Positions 25,859 through 35,286 of a stretch of 64,000 nt of DNA are shown here, piece by piece. The notes under the pieces are model-generated. The model was not told the origin of the DNA, ran no database searches, and saw only the letters and a program-made list of their open reading frames with translations. The DNA lies in NCBI RefSeq assembly GCF_007846095.1, contig NZ_VOEI01000002.1, positions 62,001-126,000 on the forward strand. Reading direction: 5' to 3'. Within the stretch, counting starts at the first letter, position 1. Every line of letters starts with the position of its first letter. This stretch comes from Mucilaginibacter achroorhodeus (GTDB taxonomy: Bacteria > Bacteroidota > Bacteroidia > Sphingobacteriales > Sphingobacteriaceae). A program made the translations under genes and the position numbers.

Positions 25859-26659
25859 TTAAGCAATCTTAGAAGGCGGCTTACCAAACTTATTCTTGAA
25901 CGCAAAAGAAAAGTGTGAGAGATCTTCGAAACCAACGTCGAGATAAACCTCAGAAACAGGACGACCTTTTTCTTTTATTTGAAAATATGCTTCCTTAAGT
26001 CGCCTGTTTAATAGCCATTTACCTGGAGTAGTATTAAATTTTTTTTCAAAATCGCGCTTAAAGGTTGCCAAACTTCGTCCTGTCAAATAGGCAAAACGCT
26101 TCATCTGCACATTAAAATGGAAGTTCTTTTCCATAAAACTTTCCAGATCTATCTTTCCGGGCTCGTTAAAATCGAAGAGGATATCGGCCAGTTCAGGTTT
26201 GGTTTGCAGCAGGATCAATATGGCCTCATTAACTTTAAGCTTCTGAAGTTGCGGAAGTACTTCAGTCCCGGCATCCCTGTACGGACTTAGAGAATCCATA
26301 AAACTTTTATACAGGTTATTAGACTGAAGGGTTATGATCGATGGCGTACCCAACTGATGGGTTGATGTATAGCCATTAGCAATACAAAAGTTCCGCAATG
26401 CTTCCTGGGTAAGGTAAATGGAAACAGACTTAAATTCGCCCCCCGTTGCAGGCGGCTGTTTTATATATTTTACAAGGCTATTTCTTTTAATAAGCCTAAA
26501 GTCACCCTCGTTAAAAACACTTGTAGCTGTTGCATCAGTTATCGTAAGCGTACCTGATATTTGATAACTAAAGGTATGTTCTGGCACAAACTGCTCCCCT
26601 TCGCGATTTCGTGTAAAGTAGCAGGAATAAGAGATCATAGGTTTTTCAATTTGTGACAT
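25859..26659 (-). CDS. AraC-family transcriptional regulator
   Basis: A 266-residue regulator. The C-terminal AraC domain (about residues 165-262) has two helix-turn-helix units: MKRFAYLTGRSLATFKRDF and VSEVYLDVGFEDLSHFSFAF, ending in FGKPPSKI. The N-terminal part looks like a cupin-type sensing domain (FSYQISGTLTITD; FNEGDFRLI). It lies 50 bp after the SDR gene on the same strand, but a terminator falls between them. Regulation of that SDR gene is a common arrangement, which is inference here. Confidence 0.9.
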   Translation of the reverse strand: MSQIEKPMISYSCYFTRNREGEQFVPEHTFSYQISGTLTITDATATSVFNEGDFRLIKRNSLVKYIKQPPATGGEFKSVSIYLTQEALRNFCIANGYTSTHQLGTPSIITLQSNNLYKSFMDSLSPYRDAGTEVLPQLQKLKVNEAILILLQTKPELADILFDFNEPGKIDLESFMEKNFHFNVQMKRFAYLTGRSLATFKRDFEKKFNTTPGKWLLNRRLKEAYFQIKEKGRPVSEVYLDVGFEDLSHFSFAFKNKFGKPPSKIA

Positions 26660-26677
26660 AAATCAAAATAACAAAAA

Positions 26678-26700
26678 GGCAAGGCCTTAACAGCCTTGCC
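26678..26700 (-). terminator. terminator of the SDR gene
   Basis: GGCAAGGC and GCCTTGCC form a perfect 8-bp stem around a 7-base loop. On the minus strand it is followed by TTTTTG and more T's, 9 bp after the SDR stop. Confidence 0.85.
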
Positions 26701-26709
26701 ACGATAATT

Positions 26710-27591
26710 TTATTTTTTCAAGCTTAGAAAACGCTTTCCAACTTCTGACTCAAAAAAGTTTTCTGCATCATCAGCATCTGTAGACATACTCACCTGCTCC
26801 CACTTTTCCAACTCTCTCAATTTAGCGGCTTCAGAATGTTTTGCAATCCCTACCGCATCACTACCTAACAGCAAGTGTAAAGGGGGCTCCGTTTCGTTAA
26901 CAATGTTGATGATAACCTCTGCTGCCTTATCCGGATCGCCTGTGGGCTTAAAATTTCCGCTTTTAAATTGAGCTGATCTTTTATTGACCGTATCATAGCC
27001 TTCAATTTCGGGAGCATACGTCATTGAGTCGCCGGCCCAATCTGTACGGAATCCACCAGGTTCTATGCAAGTAACTTTAATGCCAACGTCAGCAACTTCA
27101 ATTGCTAAGCCTTCACTAAAGCCACTTAAACCAAATTTAGCTGCCTGATAAACAGATACGCCGCCGCTACCAACGCGCCCACCAATTGAACTGATTTGCA
27201 AAATATGCCCTGATCTTTTTTTGCGCATGTGCGGAAGAACGGCACGCGTTATTTCTATAGGTGCATATAAATTAGTTTGCAACTGGCTGCGGACCTGCTC
27301 ATCGCTGTAAGCTTCTACAGCGCCGGTGATCCCGAACCCGGCATTGTTAACCAACACATCTATACCGCCAAATTTTTCGATAGTGCTTGCAATCGCGCTG
27401 TGCACTTCCTCTTTATTATTCACATCCAACTGCAAGGGTAATATTGAGTCTCCGTATTGTTCAACAAAGTGCTCTAAATTTTTACTATCGCGCGCAGTTG
27501 CAGCCACTCTATCACCGGATGCTAAAACTGCTTCTGTAAGACTACGTCCTAAACCTCGAGACGCGCCTGTTATAAACCAAATCTTTGCCAT
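26710..27591 (-). CDS. short-chain dehydrogenase/reductase
   Basis: A 293-residue classical SDR oxidoreductase. The NAD(P)-binding motif TGASRGLG is at residues 8-15, NNAG at 82-85, the catalytic Ser in ISS (134-135), and the Y148-x3-K152 pair in YQAAK. The R35 after ATAR suggests NADP preference. I chose the ATG at 27591 (MAKIWFITG), since the longer frame would put eight extra residues before the first strand. The length (about 290) is typical of the subgroup that acts on diverse small carbonyls. The substrate is unknown. Confidence 0.9.
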   Translation of the reverse strand: MAKIWFITGASRGLGRSLTEAVLASGDRVAATARDSKNLEHFVEQYGDSILPLQLDVNNKEEVHSAIASTIEKFGGIDVLVNNAGFGITGAVEAYSDEQVRSQLQTNLYAPIEITRAVLPHMRKKRSGHILQISSIGGRVGSGGVSVYQAAKFGLSGFSEGLAIEVADVGIKVTCIEPGGFRTDWAGDSMTYAPEIEGYDTVNKRSAQFKSGNFKPTGDPDKAAEVIINIVNETEPPLHLLLGSDAVGIAKHSEAAKLRELEKWEQVSMSTDADDAENFFESEVGKRFLSLKK

Positions 27592-27717
27592 AATTATCTT
27601 GTTTTGATAAAGCAAAGGTAGGCTGGGCGAGGAAGAATGATTTTGTTTTAAAGCTCAAATTAATTTGTTTTAAAGCTCAATTGCATCTTAGGCTTAAACA
27701 GGCCAAAATTGGTAGCA

Positions 27718-28143
27718 TTACTTAACCTTCAGATCATTGATATCATCGAGCAGAAAACAGTGACTAAAGCTTGTCATTCCGGTTTTTGGATAATAGTTGA
27801 CTGCTTTGGGTGCAGCTAATAAGATCAATTTTGCCTTTACAGAGTGTTTTTTTGTTTCGTAGATGAGCCTGGCACCTATACCCTGCTTCTGATAACTTTC
27901 GTCAACAGCCAGATCTGATAGATAGGTACAGAAGGCGAAATCCGTTAGCGAACGTGATACGCCTATCAACTTACCATTGTGGCGGGCGGTGATCATAAGG
28001 TTTGCATTTTGCAACATCGCTTCAATGCGTTCGGCGTCATCAACCGGCCTGCGCTCTGCAAGCGTGCTACGTTTTAATACATCAACAAACTCTTCAGAAC
28101 TGAGCGTTAACTCACGTTGATAAACTATTAAAGGTACAGCCAT
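27718..28143 (-). CDS. GNAT-family N-acetyltransferase
   Basis: A 141-residue acetyltransferase of the GNAT fold. The acetyl-CoA binding motif appears as LAVDESYQKQGIGARLIYE (Q/R-x2-G-x-G/A form). ITARHNGKLIGVSRSL gives the preceding strands, and ILLAAPKAVNYYPKTGM the last conserved part. The length fits single-domain members. The acceptor cannot be told. It stands alone, 127 bp from the SDR gene. Confidence 0.88.
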   Translation of the reverse strand: MAVPLIVYQRELTLSSEEFVDVLKRSTLAERRPVDDAERIEAMLQNANLMITARHNGKLIGVSRSLTDFAFCTYLSDLAVDESYQKQGIGARLIYETKKHSVKAKLILLAAPKAVNYYPKTGMTSFSHCFLLDDINDLKVK

Positions 28144-28245
28144 CGTCTTTAATTTAGATTGTTCGTATCCGACTTAGGATTCAGAAATGCTTAGCCGAAA
28201 AGCTAATCTACAAAAAGCACCTGTGGCTTGCTCAATATTCTGTTA

Positions 28246-29145
28246 TTAAAAATCTTCTTCTATCAAAAGCTTATTAACGTATGCACTTGTAAAGTTTCCT
28301 GCGGCCACAGCGTTGGCAACGCTGCGCATGGGCGACGCACAATCCCCTATTGCAAAAACACCGGGAACTGAAGTTTCACCAAACATATTGACCTGGATAT
28401 GTCCGGCTTTAGTTAAATCGCAACCAAGTTGCATTGGTACGTCACTTTTTTGACCAAAAGCAGGCTTGTAAAATATAAAATCAACAGGTAGTGCACCGCC
28501 GTTTGTCAAAGTAACGTGACTAACCTGCCCATTATGATGTATCAATGAAGCAATGGGCGATTCAATAATTGCAATGTTATTATTCTCTAACTTAGCCCGC
28601 TGTAACTGGGTAAACGTGGCTGGCCCGTTGGTAAATACCGTTAAATATTTACTCCAGTTATGGATAAGCCGGGCGTACTCAAAACCCTCATCGCCGTTGG
28701 CAATAACCGCCAGCATTTTGCCCCGCTCTTCATAACCATGGCAATAAGGGCAATGAATGATGGATGTTGGCCAGCAAGCAGCAAATCCTTCTATATTTGG
28801 CAAAATATCATTAACGCCGCTTGCAATTATCAATGTTCGGGCAGTAAATAAATTACCGGATGCAGTCCTCACATCAAAATGGGTGTTGTTGGGTCTTGCT
28901 TCAAGAACCGTATCATTCAATATACTTACCGACGGATATTTTAACACCTGTTGCCGCGCCGAAAGAGCTATTTGTGCAGGTGAGGCCCCGTCATGTGCAA
29001 TAAAGTTATGCGAATGCGCTACCTTTTTATTACATGGGTCGTTATTGTCTATAACCATCACGTTCTTTAACGATCTGCCTAACCCCATCGCTGCCGATAA
29101 GCCTGCAAAACTTCCACCTATTATAATTACATCAACCATACTCAA
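28246..29145 (-). CDS. thioredoxin-reductase-like FAD/NAD(P) oxidoreductase
   Basis: A 299-residue pyridine nucleotide-disulfide oxidoreductase. The FAD dinucleotide fold is near the start (IIIGGSFAGLSAAMGLG). A redox CxxC is present at C132-C135 (HCPYCHGYEERG), and the second FAD motif GVFAIGDCASPMRSV is near the end. It resembles single-gene thioredoxin reductase-like proteins whose electron acceptor is unknown, and no thioredoxin gene is nearby. An in-frame ATG at 29139 is an equally good start. Confidence 0.88.
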   Translation of the reverse strand: MSMVDVIIIGGSFAGLSAAMGLGRSLKNVMVIDNNDPCNKKVAHSHNFIAHDGASPAQIALSARQQVLKYPSVSILNDTVLEARPNNTHFDVRTASGNLFTARTLIIASGVNDILPNIEGFAACWPTSIIHCPYCHGYEERGKMLAVIANGDEGFEYARLIHNWSKYLTVFTNGPATFTQLQRAKLENNNIAIIESPIASLIHHNGQVSHVTLTNGGALPVDFIFYKPAFGQKSDVPMQLGCDLTKAGHIQVNMFGETSVPGVFAIGDCASPMRSVANAVAAGNFTSAYVNKLLIEEDF

Positions 29146-29271
29146 TAATTTTTATTGCATCAAAGTTGCATTTAAAATATTTTCAACGAAAATTTCTTTT
29201 GTAAAACTTGTGTCAGCCTTTGAACGTAGATGAGAATGTTTTTTAGTAATATTAGGCCATATTATATACGC

Positions 29272-30195
29272 ATGAAAAAGGTATCAGTTGTTACCATTAA
29301 TTTTAATCAGGATAAAATAACCGAAGAGCTTTTAGTATCTATTGCCGAAACCAATACCTACCCCGAACTGGAAGTGATCGTAGTGGACAATGGCAGCACC
29401 GTAAACCCGGTACCGCTGTGGACCACTAAGTTTCCGGATGTAAAGTTTATCCGGTCTGAAACCAATGAGGGCTTCTCAGGCGGTAACAACATCGGTATTG
29501 CACAGGCAACCGGCGACTATTATTTTCTGGTGAATAACGATACCGAGTTTACGCCAGGACTCGTGCAAAAACTGGTAGAGATATTAGACACTCACCCTCA
29601 AGTAGGCATCATCTCTCCAAAACTGGTTTACGATTTTGACAGAAGCATTATTCAGTATGTTGGGTTTACCCTGGTTGATTACTACACCTGTCGCAACCGC
29701 GCGGTAGGCAAAGGCGAAAAAGACCTTGGGCAGTACGATAACCTGCTTGGCCAAACCGGTTACTGCCATGGTGGTGCTATGATGGTAAAGAAAGAAACCT
29801 GCGAAAAAGCAGGCTTAATGGCCGATAATTTCTTCATCTATTATGAAGAGGTTGATTGGGGCGAACGTATCAATAAATCTGGCTACCAGGCCTGGGTGCG
29901 TGGCGACGCTACCATATACCACAAAGAATCGATGACAGTAGGTAAAAAAAGTGCCTTTAAAGAGTACTTTATGAACCGCAATCGCATACTCTTTATCAGG
30001 AGAAATGCGCCTGCCTTTAAAGCGCTGGTATTTTATGTCTACTTCGTTTTATTGGTTGTTCCCCGTAATATCATCAACTACACAAAGGAGAAAAAATACA
30101 ACTTCATCAGTATCCTTTTCAGGGCTTTGTGGTGGAATGTTGCCAATAGTAAAGACAGTACTAAACTTGGTTTTACGGTTAACAAGGTATCATGA
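29272..30195 (+). CDS. family 2 glycosyltransferase (first of a pair)
   Basis: A protein of about 307 residues with the GT-A pattern: VVTINFNQ and VVDNGSTVNP at the nucleotide site, YFLVNNDTEF (DxD-like), YYEEVDWGERI, and a possible membrane-associated helix near the C-terminus (ALVFYVYFVLLVVPRNI). It is closest to the branch acting on surface polysaccharides. I chose the ATG at 29272 (MKKVSVV), since the frame from 29230 adds an unlikely leader. Its stop overlaps the next start (ATGA), so the two genes are coupled. Confidence 0.9.
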   Translation: MKKVSVVTINFNQDKITEELLVSIAETNTYPELEVIVVDNGSTVNPVPLWTTKFPDVKFIRSETNEGFSGGNNIGIAQATGDYYFLVNNDTEFTPGLVQKLVEILDTHPQVGIISPKLVYDFDRSIIQYVGFTLVDYYTCRNRAVGKGEKDLGQYDNLLGQTGYCHGGAMMVKKETCEKAGLMADNFFIYYEEVDWGERINKSGYQAWVRGDATIYHKESMTVGKKSAFKEYFMNRNRILFIRRNAPAFKALVFYVYFVLLVVPRNIINYTKEKKYNFISILFRALWWNVANSKDSTKLGFTVNKVS

Positions 30196-31367
30196 TTGCG
30201 GTACTGTGGATCAGTCTTTTTATAGTTGCCTATACTTTTGTGGGCTACGGATTTCTGCTTTACTTTATAATCAAAGCCAAACGGGCGGCTAAAGGTAAAC
30301 CTATCTTGCCTGTTGTTGCCGATGATGAGTTACCAACCTGCACGCTTGTTGTTGCTGCCTATAACGAATCTCATTTCATTGCGGAGAAGATCAAAAACAG
30401 CCTGGCGCTGCAATACCCGGCAGGCAAGCTTAAATATGTTTTTGTTACCGATGGCTCATCAGACAATACGCCGGAGATCATTGCTCAATTTCCGGAGATA
30501 ACTTTATTGCACAGACCGGAGCGCGCCGGTAAAATTGCGGCGGTACACCGTGCAATGGAATATGTAGATACGGAAACCGTAGTTTTCACCGACGCCAATA
30601 CCTTTTTGAACCCAGAGGCCATAGTGCGGATTTGCCGCCATTACAGCGACCGCACGGTTGGTGCGGTTGCAGGTGAAAAACGCGTGCATATTGATACTAA
30701 TGCAGATGCAAGTGCCGCTGGTGAGGGTTTCTACTGGAAATACGAATCAACATTAAAGAAATGGGATTCTGAATTGTACTCTGTTGTTGGTGCCGCAGGC
30801 GAATTATTCAGCGTACGACGCGACCTTTACCAGGATGTGCCGGCTGATACCGTGTTGGACGATTTTATGATCTCGATGTTTATAGCTGAACAAGGCTATC
30901 ATATCATTTACGAGCCTGATGCTTACGCCGTAGAAACGGCATCAGAAAACGTTGCTGAAGAATTAAAACGCAAAATACGTATAGCAGCAGGCGGCATACA
31001 ATCTATCCTGCGTTTAAAGAGCCTTTTGTTTTCATTTAAATACCCTATCCTGTCGTTTCAGTATGTAAGTCATCGCGTTTTACGCTGGACCGTTACACCT
31101 TTCTTTTTGATACTGGCATTTGTAATTAACATGGCCTTGGTTATTAATGGCACAACTTGGTTTTACACAGCCCTGTTTGCAGCACAGGTATTATTTTACT
31201 GCCTTGCATTTTTAGGTTTTGTAATGGAGAAGCGACAGATCAGGATAAAAGCCTTGTTCATCCCCTACTATTTCTGCGTAATGAATTACGCTGTATTAGC
31301 AGGCATTATCCGTTATTTCACAAAAAAGCAAAGTTCTGTTTGGGAAAAGGCGCAACGGAAGATGTGA
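30192..31367 (+). CDS. membrane-anchored family 2 glycosyltransferase
   Basis: A 391-residue processive-type GT2 resembling hyaluronan/cellulose synthase-like enzymes. An N-terminal transmembrane helix (AVLWISLFIVAYTFVGYGF) is followed by the GT domain, with LVVAAYNE, FVTDGSSDNT, FTDANTFLNP (DxD), GAAGELFSVRR, and TVLDDFMISMFIAEQGY, the D-D of the acceptor site. After it come three or four C-terminal helices. The RKIRIAAGG motif sits where processive enzymes keep QxxRW. The product, probably an exported polysaccharide, is unknown. It shares an ATGA overlap with the first glycosyltransferase gene. Confidence 0.9.
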   Translation: MIAVLWISLFIVAYTFVGYGFLLYFIIKAKRAAKGKPILPVVADDELPTCTLVVAAYNESHFIAEKIKNSLALQYPAGKLKYVFVTDGSSDNTPEIIAQFPEITLLHRPERAGKIAAVHRAMEYVDTETVVFTDANTFLNPEAIVRICRHYSDRTVGAVAGEKRVHIDTNADASAAGEGFYWKYESTLKKWDSELYSVVGAAGELFSVRRDLYQDVPADTVLDDFMISMFIAEQGYHIIYEPDAYAVETASENVAEELKRKIRIAAGGIQSILRLKSLLFSFKYPILSFQYVSHRVLRWTVTPFFLILAFVINMALVINGTTWFYTALFAAQVLFYCLAFLGFVMEKRQIRIKALFIPYYFCVMNYAVLAGIIRYFTKKQSSVWEKAQRKM

Positions 31368-31564
31368 GATATTTGCCTATATAATTTTATCCTGTAATCA
31401 ATCCTTTACATATCTAAACACTGCCATCAAATTATCGGTAATTGGGCTTGCTCCATAACTGCAGTTACCAGCCAACGAAACTAAGATCTTTTACTGCATA
31501 AATGAATGGTTAGACTAACTCGCCTTCATAATTAGTTATTTCTTTACAGTGGGCTATACATTAT

Positions 31565-32140
31565 CTAAAGGTCTTTTTCCTTCCGCATCATACTAAGGAA
31601 GGCCGCTGTGATGCCCAAATAGCTGGCAATGTGTTTTTGATTGATACGCTGCTCAAGACCGGGATAATGCCCCCGAAACTCCAGATATCGTTGTTCGGCA
31701 GTTAAGGAAAGGTTTGAGGTAACCCTTCGTTGGTACATGTCAAATCCGTTCTGGATCAGGATTCGGAAGAACCGCTCCAGTTTTGGAACACGATTAAAAA
31801 GATTTTCCAGATCCGTCAGGGTGAAATAACACAGCTCAGAATCTTCAAGCGCTTGTATAGTATGAGTTGCAGGCTTTTTCTTAAAAAAACTAACATTATC
31901 ACAAGCCCACCAATTTTCAGGATAAAAGCAAAGATTATGCTCCTGGCCATCCGTATCAGTATGATACATCCGCAAACAGCCTTCTTCAACAAAGTAGATA
32001 TGCCTCTCTGTTTCACCAGGTGTCACCAACAACTCCCGCTTCTTAAAGCTTTTACGATGCATTAATGTAAGTACCTGCTCCTTTTCATCAGGAGCAAGTA
32101 CCACATGTAAAGCAAAATTGCGCAAAATAAGTTGAGACAT
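31565..32140 (-). CDS. Crp/Fnr-family transcriptional regulator
   Basis: A protein of about 191 residues with an N-terminal cyclic-nucleotide-binding fold (GETERHIYFVEEGCLRMYH). A C-terminal helix-turn-helix follows (INQKHIASYLGITAAFLSMMRKE). The phosphate-binding residues of true cAMP receptors are not obvious, so the ligand is unclear; the type is common in Bacteroidota. I chose the ATG at 32140 since the longer frame would overlap the preceding gene. It starts 16 bp after the DUF1330 gene. Confidence 0.85.
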   Translation of the reverse strand: MSQLILRNFALHVVLAPDEKEQVLTLMHRKSFKKRELLVTPGETERHIYFVEEGCLRMYHTDTDGQEHNLCFYPENWWACDNVSFFKKKPATHTIQALEDSELCYFTLTDLENLFNRVPKLERFFRILIQNGFDMYQRRVTSNLSLTAEQRYLEFRGHYPGLEQRINQKHIASYLGITAAFLSMMRKEKDL

Positions 32141-32156
32141 TAGGCAAGTATAACCT

Positions 32157-32513
32157 TTAAAAATCAATTTGCCGGGTCATGATCAGTTTAAGTTCCGCAG
32201 TCCCGGCTATGCGGAGCCGGTTAGCTATTGTCTGATAAATCTCGCTTTGCGCAATGGTGATAAAGGCTTCAGCACTTGGGTACTCTACAAGTACAACCTC
32301 GTCCCATTGTTCGTTTTCATCGGCAACTATGTTTGCCACCACTTCGCTTACAAACCTTACCTTAACACCTTCAATAGCCAGTTGCTTTACCACCTGCTCA
32401 AAAGCCGGGATATACTCATCAAAATAAACCTTTTTGTCTTTAAACTTTATCAGGTTCAGCATTACTACAGGTCCTTGACCTTGTTTGATATCGGGAAATT
32501 TGATCTCTACCAT
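32157..32513 (-). CDS. DUF1330 domain protein
   Basis: A 118-residue protein of the DUF1330 family, a dimeric alpha-beta barrel-like fold with no well-established activity. VVMLNLIKFKDK at the start and VVLVEYPSAEAFITIAQSEIYQ near the end are the conserved segments. It is followed by the Crp/Fnr gene, and the pair may form one unit. Nothing in the sequence indicates a substrate. Confidence 0.8.
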   Translation of the reverse strand: MVEIKFPDIKQGQGPVVMLNLIKFKDKKVYFDEYIPAFEQVVKQLAIEGVKVRFVSEVVANIVADENEQWDEVVLVEYPSAEAFITIAQSEIYQTIANRLRIAGTAELKLIMTRQIDF

Positions 32514-32654
32514 GCCACAAAGGTCGCAGGCGTTTGCCGAAAAAAAGTTCAGGTAGTTGAAGAGTTTAAAGCGATGACGGCTTCTTTTAATAACTTAATT
32601 TTAATTCGCTCGCTGATCTTTTATTACCTTAAAATATTGGAGTATAAAAGCTTT

Positions 32655-33128
32655 TTATGACGATTGATCCTCTCCGGATCGCTCAGCTTCATTAAGATGA
32701 ACGATATCCGAGTTCGACCGCTTCCTTCGCATCAACTCGTAAGACTGTCTGATGTAAACGAACAAACCGGGTCTGATATCATCGGCTGTATCTACACGGA
32801 TATGATTTTCAAATTTGTTTCCAACCGCTTTGCTTTTGATGACAGGCTTTTCGGGATGCGGCCCAGCAGAATAAAATTTAATATCCAACCATTTTTTCAT
32901 TGGCCGGATAATTAAAAAGCCCACCCTTCGCGTAAAAACGATACAGTTTGGCGTTACACCTACCAGCACTTTTTCCCAGTCGGCCACCTCCGCAAGTATC
33001 TTATCAAACGCCAGCACTAAATCAGGTCATCGACCTTCGAACAGGGTATCAAGACTAACCCGTTGGCAATAGTGCCGGTAATCCTTCTAGGGCAGTTCAC
33101 GATCGCAACTTGGGCAAGTCCAGCTCAT
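32655..33128 (-). pseudogene. DUF5655-type protein gene broken by two in-frame stops
   Basis: From the ATG at 33128 to the stop at 32655 the frame makes a 157-codon DUF5655-type protein with an N-terminal zinc-ribbon-like head (MSWTCPSCDRELP, then YRHYCQRVSLD). It is cut by TAG at codon 14 (33087-33089) and TGA at codon 34 (33027-33029). After the second stop 120 residues continue in the same frame from a GTG at 33017, with TRRVGFLIIRPMKKWLDIKF and the usual strands. The unchanged frame and the family match on both sides show decay by point mutation (both stops could come from C-to-T changes). A shorter protein from GTG is possible but would lack the zinc part. Confidence 0.75.
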
Positions 33129-33220
33129 ATCTGATATACGAGCTAAAATAATGCCGAAGATGAGCAAACCGAATTAACGATATGAACTTTGAGTGACCTA
33201 CAATTAAGGTTTGATTTTAT

Positions 33221-33228
33221 TAATTTTG
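33221..33228 (+). promoter_or_regulatory. candidate -7 box of the AraC gene
   Basis: TAATTTTG, a perfect TAnnTTTG, ends 4 bp before the ATG at 33233. It would give a nearly leaderless message. No TTTG at the usual distance is visible. Confidence 0.35.
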
Positions 33229-33232
33229 GCAC

Positions 33233-34096
33233 ATGTCAAACGAAGAAACTACCGGCATCCCTGGGTTGGACTTAACGGAGTTAAAACTGACAGGGTTTAA
33301 GGTGCATGCGCTGTCGCATTCGGAAGCTGTACCGGTTAGCGCCGGCCGCCGCGACTTTTATAAAATGGGCCTTGTGAACGGTGACATGACCATCAATTAT
33401 GGCGGGGAATTATTGGAGATCAAAGGAACAGTATTGTTCTTCATCAATCCTAAAGTAGCGCATACACTCGTCCGGCGCGTACACCGCACCAGCGGCTATG
33501 CTTGTATTTTTACTGAAAATTTCATCAGTGCCCGTGAACTAAAAGATTCTCCCCTTTTCAGGATTGGCGAAAATCCGGTTATTAAGCTCGATGAGGCTCA
33601 AACAGCTTTCATGACTGGCATTTTCAAAAAAATCTTATCCGTGTATGACGGAGATTATCCGCATAAAAGTGACTTGATCAAAAACTGCATCTCCCTAATT
33701 ATACACGAAGCTCTGCGCATCCAACCACCAAAAAATCTTTCACATTCCAGAAATGGCGCAACTCGTGTTGCTCGGTTATTTATGGATCTGCTTGAAAAGC
33801 AATTCCCCATAGAACGGAGTAGCGAACCGCTTAGTTTACGTACGCCCCATGATTATGCCGAACAATTATCGCTGCATGTAAATTATTTGAACCGGGCCGT
33901 AAAGGAGGTAACCGGCCACCCGACTTCGGCTCATATCGCCAAACGCATTATAGCTGAAGCCAAAGCCCTTTTGCATCACAGCGATTGGAGCGTTGCCGAG
34001 ATAGCATACGCGCTGGGTTTTGAGTACCCCGCATACTTCAATAATTATTTTAAACGTGCTACCGGCACCACGCCTAACGGTTTTAGGAAGGTTTGA
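33233..34096 (+). CDS. AraC-family transcriptional regulator
   Basis: A 287-residue regulator. The cupin-like N-terminal half (NYGGELLEIKGTVLFFINPKV) senses an unknown ligand. The AraC domain at the C-terminus (about residues 185-285) carries LSLHVNYLNRAVKEVTG and WSVAEIAYALGFEYPAYFNNYF as its two DNA-binding helices. It precedes an epimerase gene on the same strand (81 bp gap), which it may control. The remnant of another AraC gene at 35033 lies just beyond. Confidence 0.92.
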   Translation: MSNEETTGIPGLDLTELKLTGFKVHALSHSEAVPVSAGRRDFYKMGLVNGDMTINYGGELLEIKGTVLFFINPKVAHTLVRRVHRTSGYACIFTENFISARELKDSPLFRIGENPVIKLDEAQTAFMTGIFKKILSVYDGDYPHKSDLIKNCISLIIHEALRIQPPKNLSHSRNGATRVARLFMDLLEKQFPIERSSEPLSLRTPHDYAEQLSLHVNYLNRAVKEVTGHPTSAHIAKRIIAEAKALLHHSDWSVAEIAYALGFEYPAYFNNYFKRATGTTPNGFRKV

Positions 34097-34177
34097 TAAT
34101 TATAATTATTGGTTTGGTAGTGATTGGCAGATTATCCCGCCATAACGGAGCTTTGTGGGACATTAAATTTATGAACT

Positions 34178-35038
34178 ATGAAGATTCTTGTAACCGGGGC
34201 AACCGGAAAAGTAGGAAGCAGATTTGTGCCAAGACTAATCGCTAAAGGACATGATGTAACCATATTGGTAAGGGATGCTGATAGAGCCGCCGAACTAATT
34301 ACAATTGGTGCAAAACCTATTATTGGCGACCTTTATGACCCCGCAACTTTGCCGCCTGCAGTGGCAGGTATGGATGCAGTGATTCACCTCGCTGCGTTAT
34401 TCCGCACCTTTACAGACAACGAAGGTATTATTAAAACCAACCGCGAAGGCAGCATTGCCCTTGCGCAAGCAGCTATGGATGCCGGTGTAAAGCGATTTGT
34501 ATTTACAAGCACCAGCAACGTATATAGTTCGGGATATGGCCGACCTGCCAGGGAAGATGAGCAAGTAGATATTAATGATCCGAGAGCTTATTCTTCCAGC
34601 AAGATAGCGGCCGAACAGGAGCTGCTCAATTTGCAACGAGAACACGGTTTCGATGTAAGGGTACTGAGACTAGGCTTTGTGTACGGCGACAAAGACCCAC
34701 ACATTGCTGAGATCATTCCGTACATCAAGAAGCTGCAGATGCAATCGGGGGCGCGCATGCACATGGTGCATCACCTTGATGTAGCGCAGGCCTTAATGGT
34801 TTTATTGACCACCGAAGGATTGGGCGGTGAGATATTTAATTTGGCCGATGATGCACCGATTACACTTTATGAATTGGCAGAGTCGGTTGGCCAGTTAGAT
34901 GGAACCTTCGACGAAAACGAAGGACCGCTTAACGATCCTTTTAAAGGTATTCAGGATGTTTCAAAACTACGTAGCCATACGAGTTTTCGACCACTGGTGC
35001 CAAGCTACTATGTTGCACGAGACCTTGACATTTTATAA
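34178..35038 (+). CDS. NAD-dependent epimerase/dehydratase
   Basis: A 286-residue extended SDR protein. TGATGKVG (residues 6-13) is the NAD-binding loop, STSNVYSS holds the catalytic Ser/Thr, and Y138-x3-K142 (YSSSK) gives the catalytic pair. [11 protein letters not shown] is the typical end of the Rossmann part. The substrate is probably a nucleotide sugar or another sugar derivative, but the C-terminal region does not decide it. Its last bases overlap the end of a decayed AraC gene on the other strand. Confidence 0.88.
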   Translation: MKILVTGATGKVGSRFVPRLIAKGHDVTILVRDADRAAELITIGAKPIIGDLYDPATLPPAVAGMDAVIHLAALFRTFTDNEGIIKTNREGSIALAQAAMDAGVKRFVFTSTSNVYSSGYGRPAREDEQVDINDPRAYSSSKIAAEQELLNLQREHGFDVRVLRLGFVYGDKDPHIAEIIPYIKKLQMQSGARMHMVHHLDVAQALMVLLTTEGLGGEIFNLADDAPITLYELAESVGQLDGTFDENEGPLNDPFKGIQDVSKLRSHTSFRPLVPSYYVARDLDIL

Positions 35039-35273
35039 GGATAAAAGGCGGTCAGTATCGGTTTGATCGAATTTCGCCCTGAATGCCAGCGGTGAAAAGT
35101 TGGTCTTCTTCTTAAATCGTGCTAAAAGATTGTGCGTATTCAAAACCAAGCGCGGAAACGATCTCACTTACCGAGAGACTGGTCGTGGAAAGCCATTCCC
35201 TGGCTTTCCCGATCAGTTTTTCATGGATATGTTGTTGCGTTTTTTGACCTGTATCCGCCTTCAGCAAACTTAT
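35033..35273 (-). pseudogene. C-terminal remnant of an AraC-family regulator, frameshifted
   Basis: On the minus strand, positions 35270 to about 35120 read as LLKADTGQKTQQHIHEKLIG and then WLSTTSLSVSEIVSALGFEY, a clear second half of an AraC DNA-binding domain. The frame stops at TAA (35112-35114). One frame over, it continues as ARFKKKTNFSPLAFRAKF, the usual end of the family, to a TAA at 35033. A stop also precedes the first part, and no N-terminal domain is present. The gene is therefore 5'-truncated and frameshifted, filling the gap between the epimerase and the response regulator. Confidence 0.8.
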
Positions 35274-35286
35274 TTATATAAGCGCA

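Noticed and set aside
31440..31500. Short minus-strand frame ending ITDNLMAVFRYVKD before the Crp/Fnr gene's end
   Set aside because: Only 29 codons from stop to stop, with no start; too short to call a gene remnant.
32169..32660. A 163-codon plus-strand frame across the DUF1330 gene
   Set aside because: The minus strand encodes a good DUF1330 protein; the plus frame has no family pattern.
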